24,088 nucleotides of DNA from assembly GCA_015487435.1 (NCBI GenBank), contig WFPU01000161.1, positions 1 through 24,088 on the forward strand. The letters run 5' to 3'. Position numbers and translations under genes: made by a program. Position 1 is the stretch's first letter. Each line of letters begins with the position of its first letter. Under the pieces are notes generated by a model. The model was not told where the DNA came from. It ran no database searches and was given only the letters and a program-made list of their open reading frames with translations. Source of the stretch: Sulfurimonas sp. (lineage in GTDB: Bacteria > Campylobacterota > Campylobacteria > Campylobacterales > Sulfurimonadaceae). Below are positions 16,614 through 24,088 of this stretch, in pieces.

Positions 16614-18307
16614 TATTTCTCCTTCTTTTGTAATAACATCATGTTGAACAGACTTCCACCTGCTGGAACCATTGGCATAACATTTTCCATTCTTTCAACA
16701 ATTACCTCAATAAAAGCAACTATGTTTTTATCAATAGCATCTTTAAGGGCTATATCAAACTCTTCTTTTGTCTTAACTCTATATCCTATCCCACCAAAAG
16801 CTTCTGCTAGTTTTACAAAATCTGGTTGAACAGATAGGTCTGTTTCACTATGTCTTTTATCATAAAATAGCGTTTGCCATTGACGAACCATACCAAGAAA
16901 ATTATTGTTTAGAATAATATTTATTACTGGTAATTTTTTCTCAACTGCTGTCATCAATTCTTGACAATTCATTAAGATTGAACCATCTCCAGTAAAGTTA
17001 ATACTTGTTTTTTGGGGGCTTGCTGCTTTAACACCGATAGCAGCAGGAAAACCATATCCCATCGTTCCAAGTCCACCAGAACTCATAAATTGACGAGGTC
17101 TGCTAAATGGGTAAAATTGAGCTGTCCACATTTGATGTTGACCAACATCTGTAGATATATTTGCATCATCTCCGAGTAACTCGCCAACACGCTCTATAAC
17201 CCACTGAGGCTTAAGTCTATCAGTATCTTCATGATATACTAATGGATGTAACTCTTCAAATTTTTCAATTGTTTCTCTCCATGGCGCATACTTTTTAGGA
17301 TCAATACCAATAGATTGCTCTAACATCTCCGTAACAACATTTTTAACATCACCAACAATTGGATAATCTGCATTAACTAATTTAGAGATAGATGCTGGAT
17401 CAATATCTACATGGATTACACCTGCATTTTTAGCAAATTCTGATAATTTACCAGTTACACGATCATCAAATCTAGCACCCAAACCAATAACTAAATCTGT
17501 TTCACTCATAGCCATATTTGCAGCGTATGATCCGTGCATACCAAGCATAGAGATAAGTAAATTATCATCGTGAGATAAAACACCCCTAGCCATAAAAGTC
17601 TCAACTGCAGGGATCCCTGTTTTTTTAACTAAATCTCTAACTTCATAAGCTGCATTTGCATTTATAATACCACCACCAAGGTAAAAAAGTGGGCGCTTAG
17701 CATTTGCTATAGCTTCCATAGCTTTTTTGATTTGGCGAGGGTTGCCTTTTGTGTGAGGCTTGTAAGTTTCTAATTCTAATTCAATTGAATAGTCAAACTC
17801 TGCAATCTCCGCTGTAACATCTTTTGGGATATCAACATGAACAGGACCTGGACGACCAGTTGCTGCAATGTGAAATGCTTCTTTTAAAACTCTTGGTAAA
17901 TCAGCAGCTTTTGTAACCAAATAGTTATGTTTTGTACATGAACGACTTATTCCAACTGCATCAATCTCTTGAAATGCATCAGTACCAATAAGACTCATTG
18001 GAACTTGTCCAGATATTACAACTAAAGGGATAGAATCCATATATGCATCTGCTAAACCTGTTACAGCATTTGTAAAACCAGGTCCAGATGTAATCATTGC
18101 TACACCAACTTTTCCACTTGCTTTTGCATAACCCTCAGCTGCGTGAACAGCTGCTTGTTCGTGACGAGCTAAAATATGTTGAAAATCTTTTTGTTTATAG
18201 ATTTCATCATAGACATTCATGATTGCTCCACCTGGGTAGCCAAACACTGTGTCTACACCTTCTGCGATTAAAGCTTCTATAACCATTTGAGCGCCATTAA
18301 TTTGCAT
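16613..18307 (-). CDS. ilvB: Acetolactate synthase large (catalytic) subunit
   Basis: IlvB (also named IlvI) is the ThDP-, Mg- and FAD-dependent enzyme that condenses two pyruvates to acetolactate, or pyruvate with 2-oxobutanoate to acetohydroxybutanoate, the first common step of valine, leucine and isoleucine synthesis. The 564-residue protein has the ThDP-activating E50 in 'ARHEQAAVHAAEGYA', the FAD-binding middle domain ('GLGARFDDRVTGKL'), and the ThDP-binding motif GDGS...NN near residues 439-466. GAGGAG lies seven nt before the ATG and a perfect TATAAT 30 nt upstream. The small subunit gene follows with a one-base overlap. The 88-bp gap before it holds no visible leader peptide or T-box, so no attenuation mechanism is apparent. 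Confidence 0.97.
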   Translation of the reverse strand: MQINGAQMVIEALIAEGVDTVFGYPGGAIMNVYDEIYKQKDFQHILARHEQAAVHAAEGYAKASGKVGVAMITSGPGFTNAVTGLADAYMDSIPLVVISGQVPMSLIGTDAFQEIDAVGISRSCTKHNYLVTKAADLPRVLKEAFHIAATGRPGPVHVDIPKDVTAEIAEFDYSIELELETYKPHTKGNPRQIKKAMEAIANAKRPLFYLGGGIINANAAYEVRDLVKKTGIPAVETFMARGVLSHDDNLLISMLGMHGSYAANMAMSETDLVIGLGARFDDRVTGKLSEFAKNAGVIHVDIDPASISKLVNADYPIVGDVKNVVTEMLEQSIGIDPKKYAPWRETIEKFEELHPLVYHEDTDRLKPQWVIERVGELLGDDANISTDVGQHQMWTAQFYPFSRPRQFMSSGGLGTMGYGFPAAIGVKAASPQKTSINFTGDGSILMNCQELMTAVEKKLPVINIILNNNFLGMVRQWQTLFYDKRHSETDLSVQPDFVKLAEAFGGIGYRVKTKEEFDIALKDAIDKNIVAFIEVIVERMENVMPMVPAGGSLFNMMLLQKKEK

Positions 18308-18336
18308 GAAAAGTCTCCTCTAGTAAAAATTTGCTT

Positions 18337-18342
18337 ATTATA
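18337..18342 (-). promoter_or_regulatory. Candidate -10 box of ilvB
   Basis: TATAAT on the minus strand, 30 nt before the ilvB start and followed by GAGGAG (18315-18320). It lies in the 88-bp gap after the WD40 gene, so ilvB-ilvN-lpxD may be transcribed separately from the ilvA side of the operon as well as by read-through. No -35 is evident and no terminator is seen after the WD40 gene. Confidence 0.55.
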
Positions 18343-18395
18343 TCTTTTTTGTATTTATTTGAAGTTAAAATGGTTAATAAGTTAAAAAATAAATG

Positions 18396-20516
18396 TTACT
18401 CTAAGATATTTACTACCCTCATTGACGGTCGCCATAACTCTTTTTTACCTTTTTTTAATGATTCTAGGTTAAGTTTAGTATCTTTATATTTATCTTTAAA
18501 TATTTCAAACGTTGAGCTTATATGATCTTCTAAACCAAAAAATATTACATAATTTTTTATAGCTTTTTCAATTGTTTCTTTAGCTTTATTATCTTTTATA
18601 GCATTTTCAATTTGTATATTATATGCCCATGAGTAAATAGTAGCTAGTGCCATATTTTTAGAGCTTATTTTTTTATATTTTTTCAAAACATCATCTATAA
18701 CTATGATATCTCCTTGAGCTGCGTAAATTTTAGCTTTTTCCAAATCATTGTTCCATAATTTATTGAGGTGAATACCATCTGGTGTTTTGGAGATTACGAT
18801 TGAATTATCTAAAAGATTATATGAAGTTTCTAAATCTTCATCACCAATAGCTTTTAAAAACCTACCTTGATTTTCAATATCTATTATCATTTTTTTAGCT
18901 TCAACTTCAAATTCTGGAAAATCTTGTAAAACACGAAGTAATTTACTCGCTGTGTGGACATCCCCATCATCGATACATTTGCTTGCTTTTATAAATAAAT
19001 TATCTCCAAATGTAAGAATAGAGATATACTCTGGAAACTCTTTTAAAAACTTATTTACTTTTACTAATTCAAAAACTAATTTAAAATTTTTTTGAGCTAT
19101 AGCATTTTTAAATCTGTTGTAAATTTCATTTTTTGCAAACATCTCTTGAATATGTTTTGTTTTTTCACTAATACCACGATATTGAGCTAACAACTCAATA
19201 GCTTTTTCTTTTCCTTTTGGTTCTAATAAAAGTTTTTGGGCTTGTGAAAATAGCTTTCTCCACCTTGATTCAAGAACTTTAAACACTTTAGAGCTTTTAT
19301 ATGAAGGATGTTTATTTGCTATAGAGTATGCTAAAGATATTTTTCCATTTTTTACCATTTGCACAAACTTATCAAACTCAGCATACTCTTGAAGCATTTT
19401 TTTCATAATTGTGTTTTTAGATGGGATATTTTTAAAATCTTTAAAAGTTGCTTCCACCTCATCATCTTTGGCATGTTGAAGTAGTTGTGTTACTTTTTTA
19501 ACCGTTTTATCCCAAATATTTAACATTAAAATATAAGGTTTTGAATATCTTAAAAATGGATTATTTTCTACATATCTGTCCATCTCATCATATCTGTTTT
19601 CAGTAAGCAACTTTTCTAATTGTTCTTTACCTTCATATATATTATACGAAGCAAATATTCCACTTTCTGTAGCTACTAACAATTCATTTGTTTTTTCATT
19701 AAATTCAAGCATTGTAACAGCAGAATTCATATCTAAAAATTTTCTTGAGATTTGTTCATAATCTTCAAGTTCATATACAATTATATACCCTAGAACTGTC
19801 GCTAAAAATAAAAAGTTTTCACTTGATGTAACTTTGAGTACATCATCATGTACCCCACTTAACCTTCTAATAACTTTATTGGTATGCAAATCCCAAATAA
19901 TAGCACTATTTGATTTATCAATACTAAAAAGTCTATGATCTGATAAAAATTTTAATTTTGTAACAGGGGCAGTGTGAGATATTAATTTTGCATGTGGAGC
20001 CATAATTAAAAGATTAAATATAGATATTTTTTTATCATAACTAGCTGTGGCAACATATTGGGCATTATCATTAAATACAATATCATTAATTTCATCTATA
20101 TGTGCAGGTAGTGTAAAACTTAACTTTGCACTTTTTATATCCACTACAAAAGTTTTTCCATCCTCTCCACATGAAAAAAAATACTTACCTTTTGGATCTA
20201 CTGCAACACAAGAGACCTCTCCATTGTGTCTATCTATTTTAGCAATAGCTTTTGTTAATTTTGTATTATATACTTGAGAGTAGTTACAATTAGCACTTTG
20301 AAGTGCAAAAAATGATCCATCGTGACTAAAAGAAACTACACTGTTTTTATACCAAGTATGTTTAACATTTAGTTTAAAGCCACTCAATGTATCAAAAGTA
20401 TTTATATCTAAATATCGCACTGTTGTATCTTTATCTACCACTAACAGTGTTTCATTGTTTAAATATTTACTATAAATTATAGGTTTAGAAAATTTTTTTA
20501 TTTTTAATGGTTTCAT
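18396..20516 (-). CDS. WD40 beta-propeller protein with long C-terminal helical domain (function unknown)
   Basis: A 706-residue protein of unknown function, without signal peptide or membrane segment, so probably cytoplasmic. The first about 295 residues show seven WD40-like blades by my count (about 11-38, 54-85, 96-128, 138-170, 180-211, 222-251 and 264-294), with typical ends such as 'KISIFNL', 'AIIWDL' and 'IIVYEL'. The remaining about 410 residues are Lys/Glu/Leu-rich and look almost wholly helical, with helix pairs such as 'KISLAYSIANKHP...VFKVLE' that resemble an alpha-solenoid of TPR type. No catalytic motif is visible. Such proteins are usually scaffolds. It starts six bases after the ilvA stop with a weak ribosome binding site, implying coupling, and lies 88 bp before ilvB. 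Neighbouring genes give no clear job. Confidence 0.85.
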   Translation of the reverse strand: MKPLKIKKFSKPIIYSKYLNNETLLVVDKDTTVRYLDINTFDTLSGFKLNVKHTWYKNSVVSFSHDGSFFALQSANCNYSQVYNTKLTKAIAKIDRHNGEVSCVAVDPKGKYFFSCGEDGKTFVVDIKSAKLSFTLPAHIDEINDIVFNDNAQYVATASYDKKISIFNLLIMAPHAKLISHTAPVTKLKFLSDHRLFSIDKSNSAIIWDLHTNKVIRRLSGVHDDVLKVTSSENFLFLATVLGYIIVYELEDYEQISRKFLDMNSAVTMLEFNEKTNELLVATESGIFASYNIYEGKEQLEKLLTENRYDEMDRYVENNPFLRYSKPYILMLNIWDKTVKKVTQLLQHAKDDEVEATFKDFKNIPSKNTIMKKMLQEYAEFDKFVQMVKNGKISLAYSIANKHPSYKSSKVFKVLESRWRKLFSQAQKLLLEPKGKEKAIELLAQYRGISEKTKHIQEMFAKNEIYNRFKNAIAQKNFKLVFELVKVNKFLKEFPEYISILTFGDNLFIKASKCIDDGDVHTASKLLRVLQDFPEFEVEAKKMIIDIENQGRFLKAIGDEDLETSYNLLDNSIVISKTPDGIHLNKLWNNDLEKAKIYAAQGDIIVIDDVLKKYKKISSKNMALATIYSWAYNIQIENAIKDNKAKETIEKAIKNYVIFFGLEDHISSTFEIFKDKYKDTKLNLESLKKGKKELWRPSMRVVNILE

Positions 20517-20522
20517 GTATCA

Positions 20523-21725
20523 CTAATCTCGTAGATATCCCTCATTTTTTAAAATATATTTTATCTCTGATTGATGTTCTTCCCCTTTAGTTTCCATATG
20601 CACGGTTACATTTGCATCACCATAATCAAGAGAAATTGATGTTCTGTCGTAAGCTATATGGACTATATTTGCATTTAAATCTTCTAAAATCTCTGTAAAT
20701 CGTTTTAAAGAACCTGGTTTATCCACCAAAGTAACTGTTAATTTCATTTTACGCCCAGATTTTAGTAAACCTTTTTCAATAATTACGTTTAAAAGTGTAA
20801 CATCCATATTTCCACCACTTAAAACAATGGCAACTTTTTTACCCTTTAAGTGTGTTAATTTATCATGTAAAGCAGCAGCTACTCCAACTGCACCAGCACC
20901 CTCAACAACAAGTTTTTGTTTCTCAAGTAAAAATAAAATAGCACTAGCTATCTCTTCATCATCAACGCTTATAAACTCATCAACACTACCAAGCATATGA
21001 GCTAATGTAATTTTAGAGCTATCACGAACAGCAATTCCATCAGCTATAGTTTTAACACTTTTAGAATCAACAGCCTCCCCTAAATCAAAAGAATTTTTTA
21101 ATGCTGGAGCACCGCTAGCTCCAACTCCAATAATTTTAGTGTTTGGGCTTAATTGTTTTATTGCAACAGCCATTCCAGAGATTAAGCCACCGCCACCAAC
21201 TGGGATAACAATGGCATCTAAATTATCTATTTCGTTTAACATATCAATAGCTAACGTACCTTGTCCAGCTATAACCTCTTCATCTTCAAAAGGGTGTATA
21301 AATGTTAAAGAATTTTTTTTACCAAATTCAAGTGCATATTCATACGCTTCATCATAGTTTAAGCCTTTTAAAATAACTTCAGCACCATAATGCTTAACTC
21401 CATCAACTTTTGTTAATGGAGTTGATTCAGGCATAACAATAACAGCACGAATACCAAATCTTGAAGCTGAAAGTGCTACACCTTGTGCATGATTTCCTGC
21501 ACTAGCTGCTATAACACCACAATCTAATTGTTCTTTAGTTAATGTAGATATTTTATTATAAGCTCCACGAATTTTAAAAGCACCTGTAACTTGAAAATTT
21601 TCTTTTTTTAAATAAACTTCAATATCACATAATGTACTTAACTGTTGCGCATAAGAAAAAGGAGTATTTATCACTACATCTTTAATTCTTTTTGAAGCTT
21701 CTTGTATTTTATTTAAATCTAGCAA
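20523..21725 (-). CDS. ilvA: Threonine ammonia-lyase (threonine dehydratase) with C-terminal ACT domain
   Basis: IlvA removes water and ammonia from threonine to give 2-oxobutanoate, the entry to isoleucine synthesis. The 400-residue PLP enzyme has the lysine K51 in 'TGAFKIRGAYNKI', 'AASAGNHAQGVALSA', the phosphate-binding 'PVGGGGLISG' and 'VVEGAGAVGVAA', and a single C-terminal ACT domain (about 328-400, 'KMKLTVTLVDKPGSLKRFTEIL'). This is the short about 400-residue form rather than the 510-residue E. coli IlvA with its two ACT-like units. The start is TTG at 21725, with AGGTAGGA overlapping the previous stop codon. It sits upstream of the WD40 gene and ilvBN on the same strand, which supports a biosynthetic, not a degradative, role. 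Serine can be a side substrate in the family. Confidence 0.94.
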   Translation of the reverse strand: MLDLNKIQEASKRIKDVVINTPFSYAQQLSTLCDIEVYLKKENFQVTGAFKIRGAYNKISTLTKEQLDCGVIAASAGNHAQGVALSASRFGIRAVIVMPESTPLTKVDGVKHYGAEVILKGLNYDEAYEYALEFGKKNSLTFIHPFEDEEVIAGQGTLAIDMLNEIDNLDAIVIPVGGGGLISGMAVAIKQLSPNTKIIGVGASGAPALKNSFDLGEAVDSKSVKTIADGIAVRDSSKITLAHMLGSVDEFISVDDEEIASAILFLLEKQKLVVEGAGAVGVAAALHDKLTHLKGKKVAIVLSGGNMDVTLLNVIIEKGLLKSGRKMKLTVTLVDKPGSLKRFTEILEDLNANIVHIAYDRTSISLDYGDANVTVHMETKGEEHQSEIKYILKNEGYLRD

Positions 21726-21733
21726 TTATAATC

Positions 21734-22159
21734 CTACCTATTTTCTAATTCTATTTTTGGACAATGGTTTTGAACAACTTTCATCCCTGCATCTTTAGCT
21801 TTTTGTGCGGCCATGTTATTTACTAACTCTAGTTGTCCCCAAAATACTTTAACATCTCCACGCTTTATACAGGCATCTACTATAGAATCAAAAACATTTG
21901 GTTTACGAAATATATCTACCATATCTATCTCAAAAGGAATTTCTAAGAGTGAACGATAAACCTTTTCACCAAGTATAATCTCTTCTTTTGGATATACAGG
22001 GACTATTTTATACCCCCTAGCCTGCAAAAATTTTGCAACCTTATTGCTAGGTTTTGTCTCATCTGGTGAAAGACCAAGTATAGCTATAACTTTTACACTA
22101 TCTAAAATCTCCAATATCTCTTTATTGTTTGAGTTAACTGATGGAAATTCACACTTCAT
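21734..22159 (-). CDS. CoA-binding domain protein (YccU-like)
   Basis: A 141-residue cytoplasmic protein made almost only of a CoA-binding Rossmann-type domain, as in succinyl-CoA synthetase alpha and the YccU family. Visible features are the first strand and nucleotide loop 'VIAILGLSPDETKPSNKVAKFL' and 'GYKIVPVYPKEEIILGEKVYRSLLEIP', then 'DMVDIFRKP' and the C-terminal 'GMKVVQNHCPKIE', which keeps the family cysteine. Biochemical function in the family is not established; it may bind CoA or an acyl-CoA. I chose ATG at 22159 because AAAGG lies six nt before it; an upstream TTG at 22183 would add eight residues with no clear ribosome binding site. ilvA follows after eight bases, so the two are probably co-transcribed. 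Confidence 0.85.
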   Translation of the reverse strand: MKCEFPSVNSNNKEILEILDSVKVIAILGLSPDETKPSNKVAKFLQARGYKIVPVYPKEEIILGEKVYRSLLEIPFEIDMVDIFRKPNVFDSIVDACIKRGDVKVFWGQLELVNNMAAQKAKDAGMKVVQNHCPKIELENR

Positions 22160-22187
22160 AAAAGACCTTTTAAATATTATCAATATT

Positions 22188-22193
22188 ATTATA
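22188..22193 (-). promoter_or_regulatory. Candidate -10 box of the CoA-binding protein / ilvA operon
   Basis: TATAAT on the minus strand, 28 nt before the chosen ATG at 22159. Transcription would start near 22181, so the TTG at 22183 would fall at or before the transcript start, which supports the ATG. No -35 is seen. This is likely the first promoter of the long minus-strand operon ending at lpxD. Confidence 0.5.
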
Positions 22194-22310
22194 TCAAAAA
22201 AGAACTATTTTATACATTATTTTTTTGCTACTAATACCAATCTCACTAAGAATTGAAATTTTAAATAAAAAATAAGTTATCATAATAGAGCTCTCTGATT
22301 AATTAGCTAA

Positions 22311-22373
22311 TAGATTCTGGATCAAGTCCAGAATGACGGAACTATTGTCACCCTAAACCTGATTTAGGATCTA
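22311..22373. repeat. Interspersed palindromic repeat (two mirrored 27-nt arms)
   Basis: Arms at 22311-22337 and 22347-22373 are imperfect inverted copies of each other (19 of 27 identical) around a 9-nt centre. Each arm has its own small palindrome: ATTCTGGA-TCAAG-TCCAGAAT (8-bp arms) and CCTAAA-CCTGA-TTTAGG (6-bp arms). The text 'GGATCAAGTCCAGAATGAC' is of a type I remember as a common dispersed element in several Proteobacteria and Rickettsiales, and TA borders suggest a small transposable element of MITE type. Its base composition differs from the AT-rich surroundings. It lies in the 281-bp gap between the CoA-binding gene and pepA, which otherwise holds only promoter-like boxes. Confidence 0.7.
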
Positions 22374-22422
22374 CTTTTTAAATAAATAATAAAAGTTTTG
22401 CTATCATAACATTATAAAAATA

Positions 22423-22428
22423 TATAAT
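22423..22428 (+). promoter_or_regulatory. Candidate -10 box of pepA
   Basis: TATAAT ends 12 nt before the pepA ATG, which would leave a very short leader, so translation would be nearly leaderless, with only GGA (22432-22434) as a ribosome binding site. TTATAA at 22412-22417 is an alternative that gives a normal leader. The choice is open. Confidence 0.35.
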
Positions 22429-22440
22429 TACGGACTTAAT

Positions 22441-23844
22441 ATGAACATTCAACTATATAACAAAAGTGTTTCTAACATAAAAGCAGATATTTCAATAGAG
22501 TTTTTTACTTCAAAAAATTTATCAAAACATCCTAATACTAAGACTTTAAATCAAGCAGGATTCAAAGCAGAACAAGATTCTATCTGTTTTTTACATGAAA
22601 CAAAAATTCTAGCATGTGGTATAGAAAATAACGACAGCGACAATATAAGAAGTGTTATAAGTGTTGCTATAAAAGAATTGAAATCATCTAATTATGAATC
22701 TGCATCTATCAATATAGATAAAAAAAACATCAAAGCAATTATTGAGGGATTAGTTCTTGGTGGATATGAGTTTAATAACTATAAATCTGATGCTAAAGAG
22801 ATTAAACTCCAAGATATTTACTTAGTATGTGAAGATATAAATAGATTTACAGATGCTTTTTCACAAGCTATGATAGTTGCTGAAGCTACATGTTTTACTC
22901 GTGATATTGTAAACACTATTCCACATGATTTAAACCCACCGTCATTTGCAAAACTAGCAAAAAAATTAGCAAAAGAAAATAACCTAAAATGCAAAATTCT
23001 TGGTGAAGATGAATTAAAAAAAGAAAAAATGCAAGCGATGCTTTCAGTTGGTCGTGCATCTATTCATGATAGTAAATTAATTCATTTAACATATAAAAGT
23101 ACAAACCCTAAAAAAGTTATAACCTTAGTTGGAAAAGGACTAACTTATGATAGTGGTGGATTAAGTCTAAAGCCTGCTACATCTATGGTTACTATGAAGA
23201 TGGATAAGGCTGGTGGATGTGCAGTCCTTGGAATTATGAAAGCTATTAGTGAATTGAAGCTAGATATAGAAGTTCATGCTTTTGTTGGTGCGGTTGAGAA
23301 TATGATTGGTGGGGATGCTTATAAACCTGATGATGTTTTAGTATCTAGAAGTGGTAAAACGATTGAGATTAGAAATACTGATGCTGAGGGTCGTTTAGTT
23401 TTAGCTGATGTTTTAACTTATGCTCAAGATAATGTAGATGCTGATTATATCTTTGACTTTGCAACACTTACTGGTGCATGTATGGTAGCTCTTGGACAGT
23501 ATACAACTGGTGTAATGGGTCACTCTGCTAAACTAAAACATCTAGTTAAAAAAAGTGCAGATAAATCAGGTGAACTCACAGGTTCACTACCATTTAACAA
23601 ACATCTTAAAAAACTTCTAAAAAGTGACATAGCAGATATCTCAAATGTATCTTCAAAACCATATGGTGGAGCAATCACTGCTGGATTATTTTTAGATAGT
23701 TTTATTAAAGATCAAAACAAAGATAAATGGCTACATTTTGATATAGCTGGATCAGCTTATACTGAGTCTAATTGGGATTGTAATGTGTATGGTGGTACTG
23801 GTGCTGGTGTTAGATTTATGACTAATTTATTACAAAATATATAG
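22441..23844 (+). CDS. pepA: Leucyl (cytosol) aminopeptidase, M17 family
   Basis: PepA is a hexameric enzyme with two metal ions that removes N-terminal residues from peptides in the cytoplasm; some homologues also bind DNA as accessory factors in Xer recombination and gene regulation. The 467-residue product has an N-terminal macro-like domain (about 1-150) and the catalytic domain with the metal ligands and active-site residues K232 and D237 in 'GKGLTYDSGG', D255 in 'MKMDKAGG', and D314, E316 and R318 in the signature 'NTDAEGRL'. The length is slightly below Campylobacter PepA (about 480). It is preceded by a 281-bp gap with a palindromic repeat and appears monocistronic. No terminator hairpin is evident in the 180 bp that follow. 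Confidence 0.95.
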   Translation: MNIQLYNKSVSNIKADISIEFFTSKNLSKHPNTKTLNQAGFKAEQDSICFLHETKILACGIENNDSDNIRSVISVAIKELKSSNYESASINIDKKNIKAIIEGLVLGGYEFNNYKSDAKEIKLQDIYLVCEDINRFTDAFSQAMIVAEATCFTRDIVNTIPHDLNPPSFAKLAKKLAKENNLKCKILGEDELKKEKMQAMLSVGRASIHDSKLIHLTYKSTNPKKVITLVGKGLTYDSGGLSLKPATSMVTMKMDKAGGCAVLGIMKAISELKLDIEVHAFVGAVENMIGGDAYKPDDVLVSRSGKTIEIRNTDAEGRLVLADVLTYAQDNVDADYIFDFATLTGACMVALGQYTTGVMGHSAKLKHLVKKSADKSGELTGSLPFNKHLKKLLKSDIADISNVSSKPYGGAITAGLFLDSFIKDQNKDKWLHFDIAGSAYTESNWDCNVYGGTGAGVRFMTNLLQNI

Positions 23845-23953
23845 GTTATCACATCACGTTTATATTAGTTTTATTCAAACACTATTAAATAATTATAAAA
23901 ATATTTATCTAATAAGTTTAATAAAGTTACATTTAATACAAAATTCTTAACTT

Positions 23954-23971
23954 TTTTATACTTTTTATACT
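23954..23971 (+). promoter_or_regulatory. Tandem -10-like repeat TTTTATACT x2
   Basis: The 9-bp unit TTTTATACT occurs twice in direct tandem, giving two TATACT boxes (23957-23962 and 23966-23971), the second 53 nt before the TTG start at 24025. They may be the promoter of the truncated gene at the window end. The 180-bp gap after pepA contains nothing else recognisable except very AT-rich sequence and a short ACGA/TCGT dyad at 23977-23990. Confidence 0.35.
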
Positions 23972-24024
23972 CTAAAACGAAATATCTCGTCATAATAAAT
24001 CATATACCAATAAAAAGAGATAAT

Positions 24025-24088
24025 TTGAATTTTACATTTTTAGAAGTCACAGATTGTGATATGTTGGAAAAAGTATTTGCCTTTCGAT
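24025..24088 (+). CDS. Partial CDS, N-terminus of a probable GNAT-like acyltransferase
   Basis: Only the first 21 codons are inside the window. From TTG at 24025 the frame reads 'NFTFLEVTDCDMLEKVFAFR', which resembles the beginning of GNAT-type or exosortase-associated/autoinducer-synthase-like acyltransferases ('...l..vyrlRyqvy'). AAAGAGA lies just upstream as a ribosome binding site. An internal ATG at codon 13 is an alternative start but would lose the first strand. With so little sequence, the family call is tentative. Confidence 0.45.
   Translation, partial: MNFTFLEVTDCDMLEKVFAFR

Noticed and set aside
1..24088. CRISPR array, insertion sequence, phage or toxin-antitoxin genes
   Set aside because: Reading both strands I found no regularly spaced repeats, no transposase or integrase and no paired small toxin-antitoxin frames; all larger genes are recognisable housekeeping types apart from the WD40 and ExoX-tail proteins.

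Overview
The window is AT-rich chromosomal DNA from a member of the Campylobacterota (Epsilonproteobacteria), most likely a Sulfurimonas-like organism. This rests on protein character (a large Campylobacter-type FlgL, an AcnB-type aconitase, a short CysE) and on gene neighbourhoods I remember from Campylobacter jejuni: ftsK next to flgL, hisS-speA-cysE-aspB, and ilvI-ilvH-lpxD. It carries ordinary housekeeping genes. There is no phage, transposase, CRISPR array or obvious island.

Layout. Positions 12-527 (+) encode LolA, which meets the minus-strand acnB (549-3113) at a shared bidirectional terminator. Upstream of acnB is a perfect 15-bp inverted repeat around candidate promoters. Next on the minus strand are a small protein with an ExoX-like C-terminus (3255-3647) abutting ftsK (3648-5828), then flgL (5902-7992) behind a good sigma-54 promoter. 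A tRNA-Leu(CAA) gene (8134-8217, +) opens the plus-strand half.

The plus-strand cluster hisS (8403-9614), an FMN-binding glutamate-synthase-like membrane protein (9614-11341), speA (11342-13171) and cysE (13181-13882) is tightly packed and looks like one operon. It is followed by aspC (13940-15109) with its own -10 box. aspC converges on a minus-strand operon, read from right to left: CoA-binding protein (21734-22159), ilvA (20523-21725), a WD40 protein (18396-20516), ilvB (16613-18307), ilvN (16137-16613) and lpxD (15106-16059). A 63-bp interspersed palindromic repeat (22311-22373) lies in the gap before pepA (22441-23844, +). The window ends in the first codons of a probable acyltransferase (24025 onward).

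How the genes fit together. IlvA makes 2-oxobutanoate from threonine and IlvBN starts the isoleucine and valine branches. CysE starts cysteine synthesis, SpeA starts polyamine synthesis, and AspC links aspartate and glutamate pools. AcnB serves the (probably reductive) TCA cycle. LpxD and LolA build the outer membrane, FtsK handles chromosome segregation, and FlgL joins hook to filament.

The most unusual items are the WD40 protein, which appears to be a seven-bladed propeller plus a long helical domain of unknown function placed between ilvA and ilvB; the 15-bp repeat in front of acnB; the palindromic repeat before pepA; a hairpin that hides the ftsK ribosome binding site; and a possible gene fossil just before hisS.
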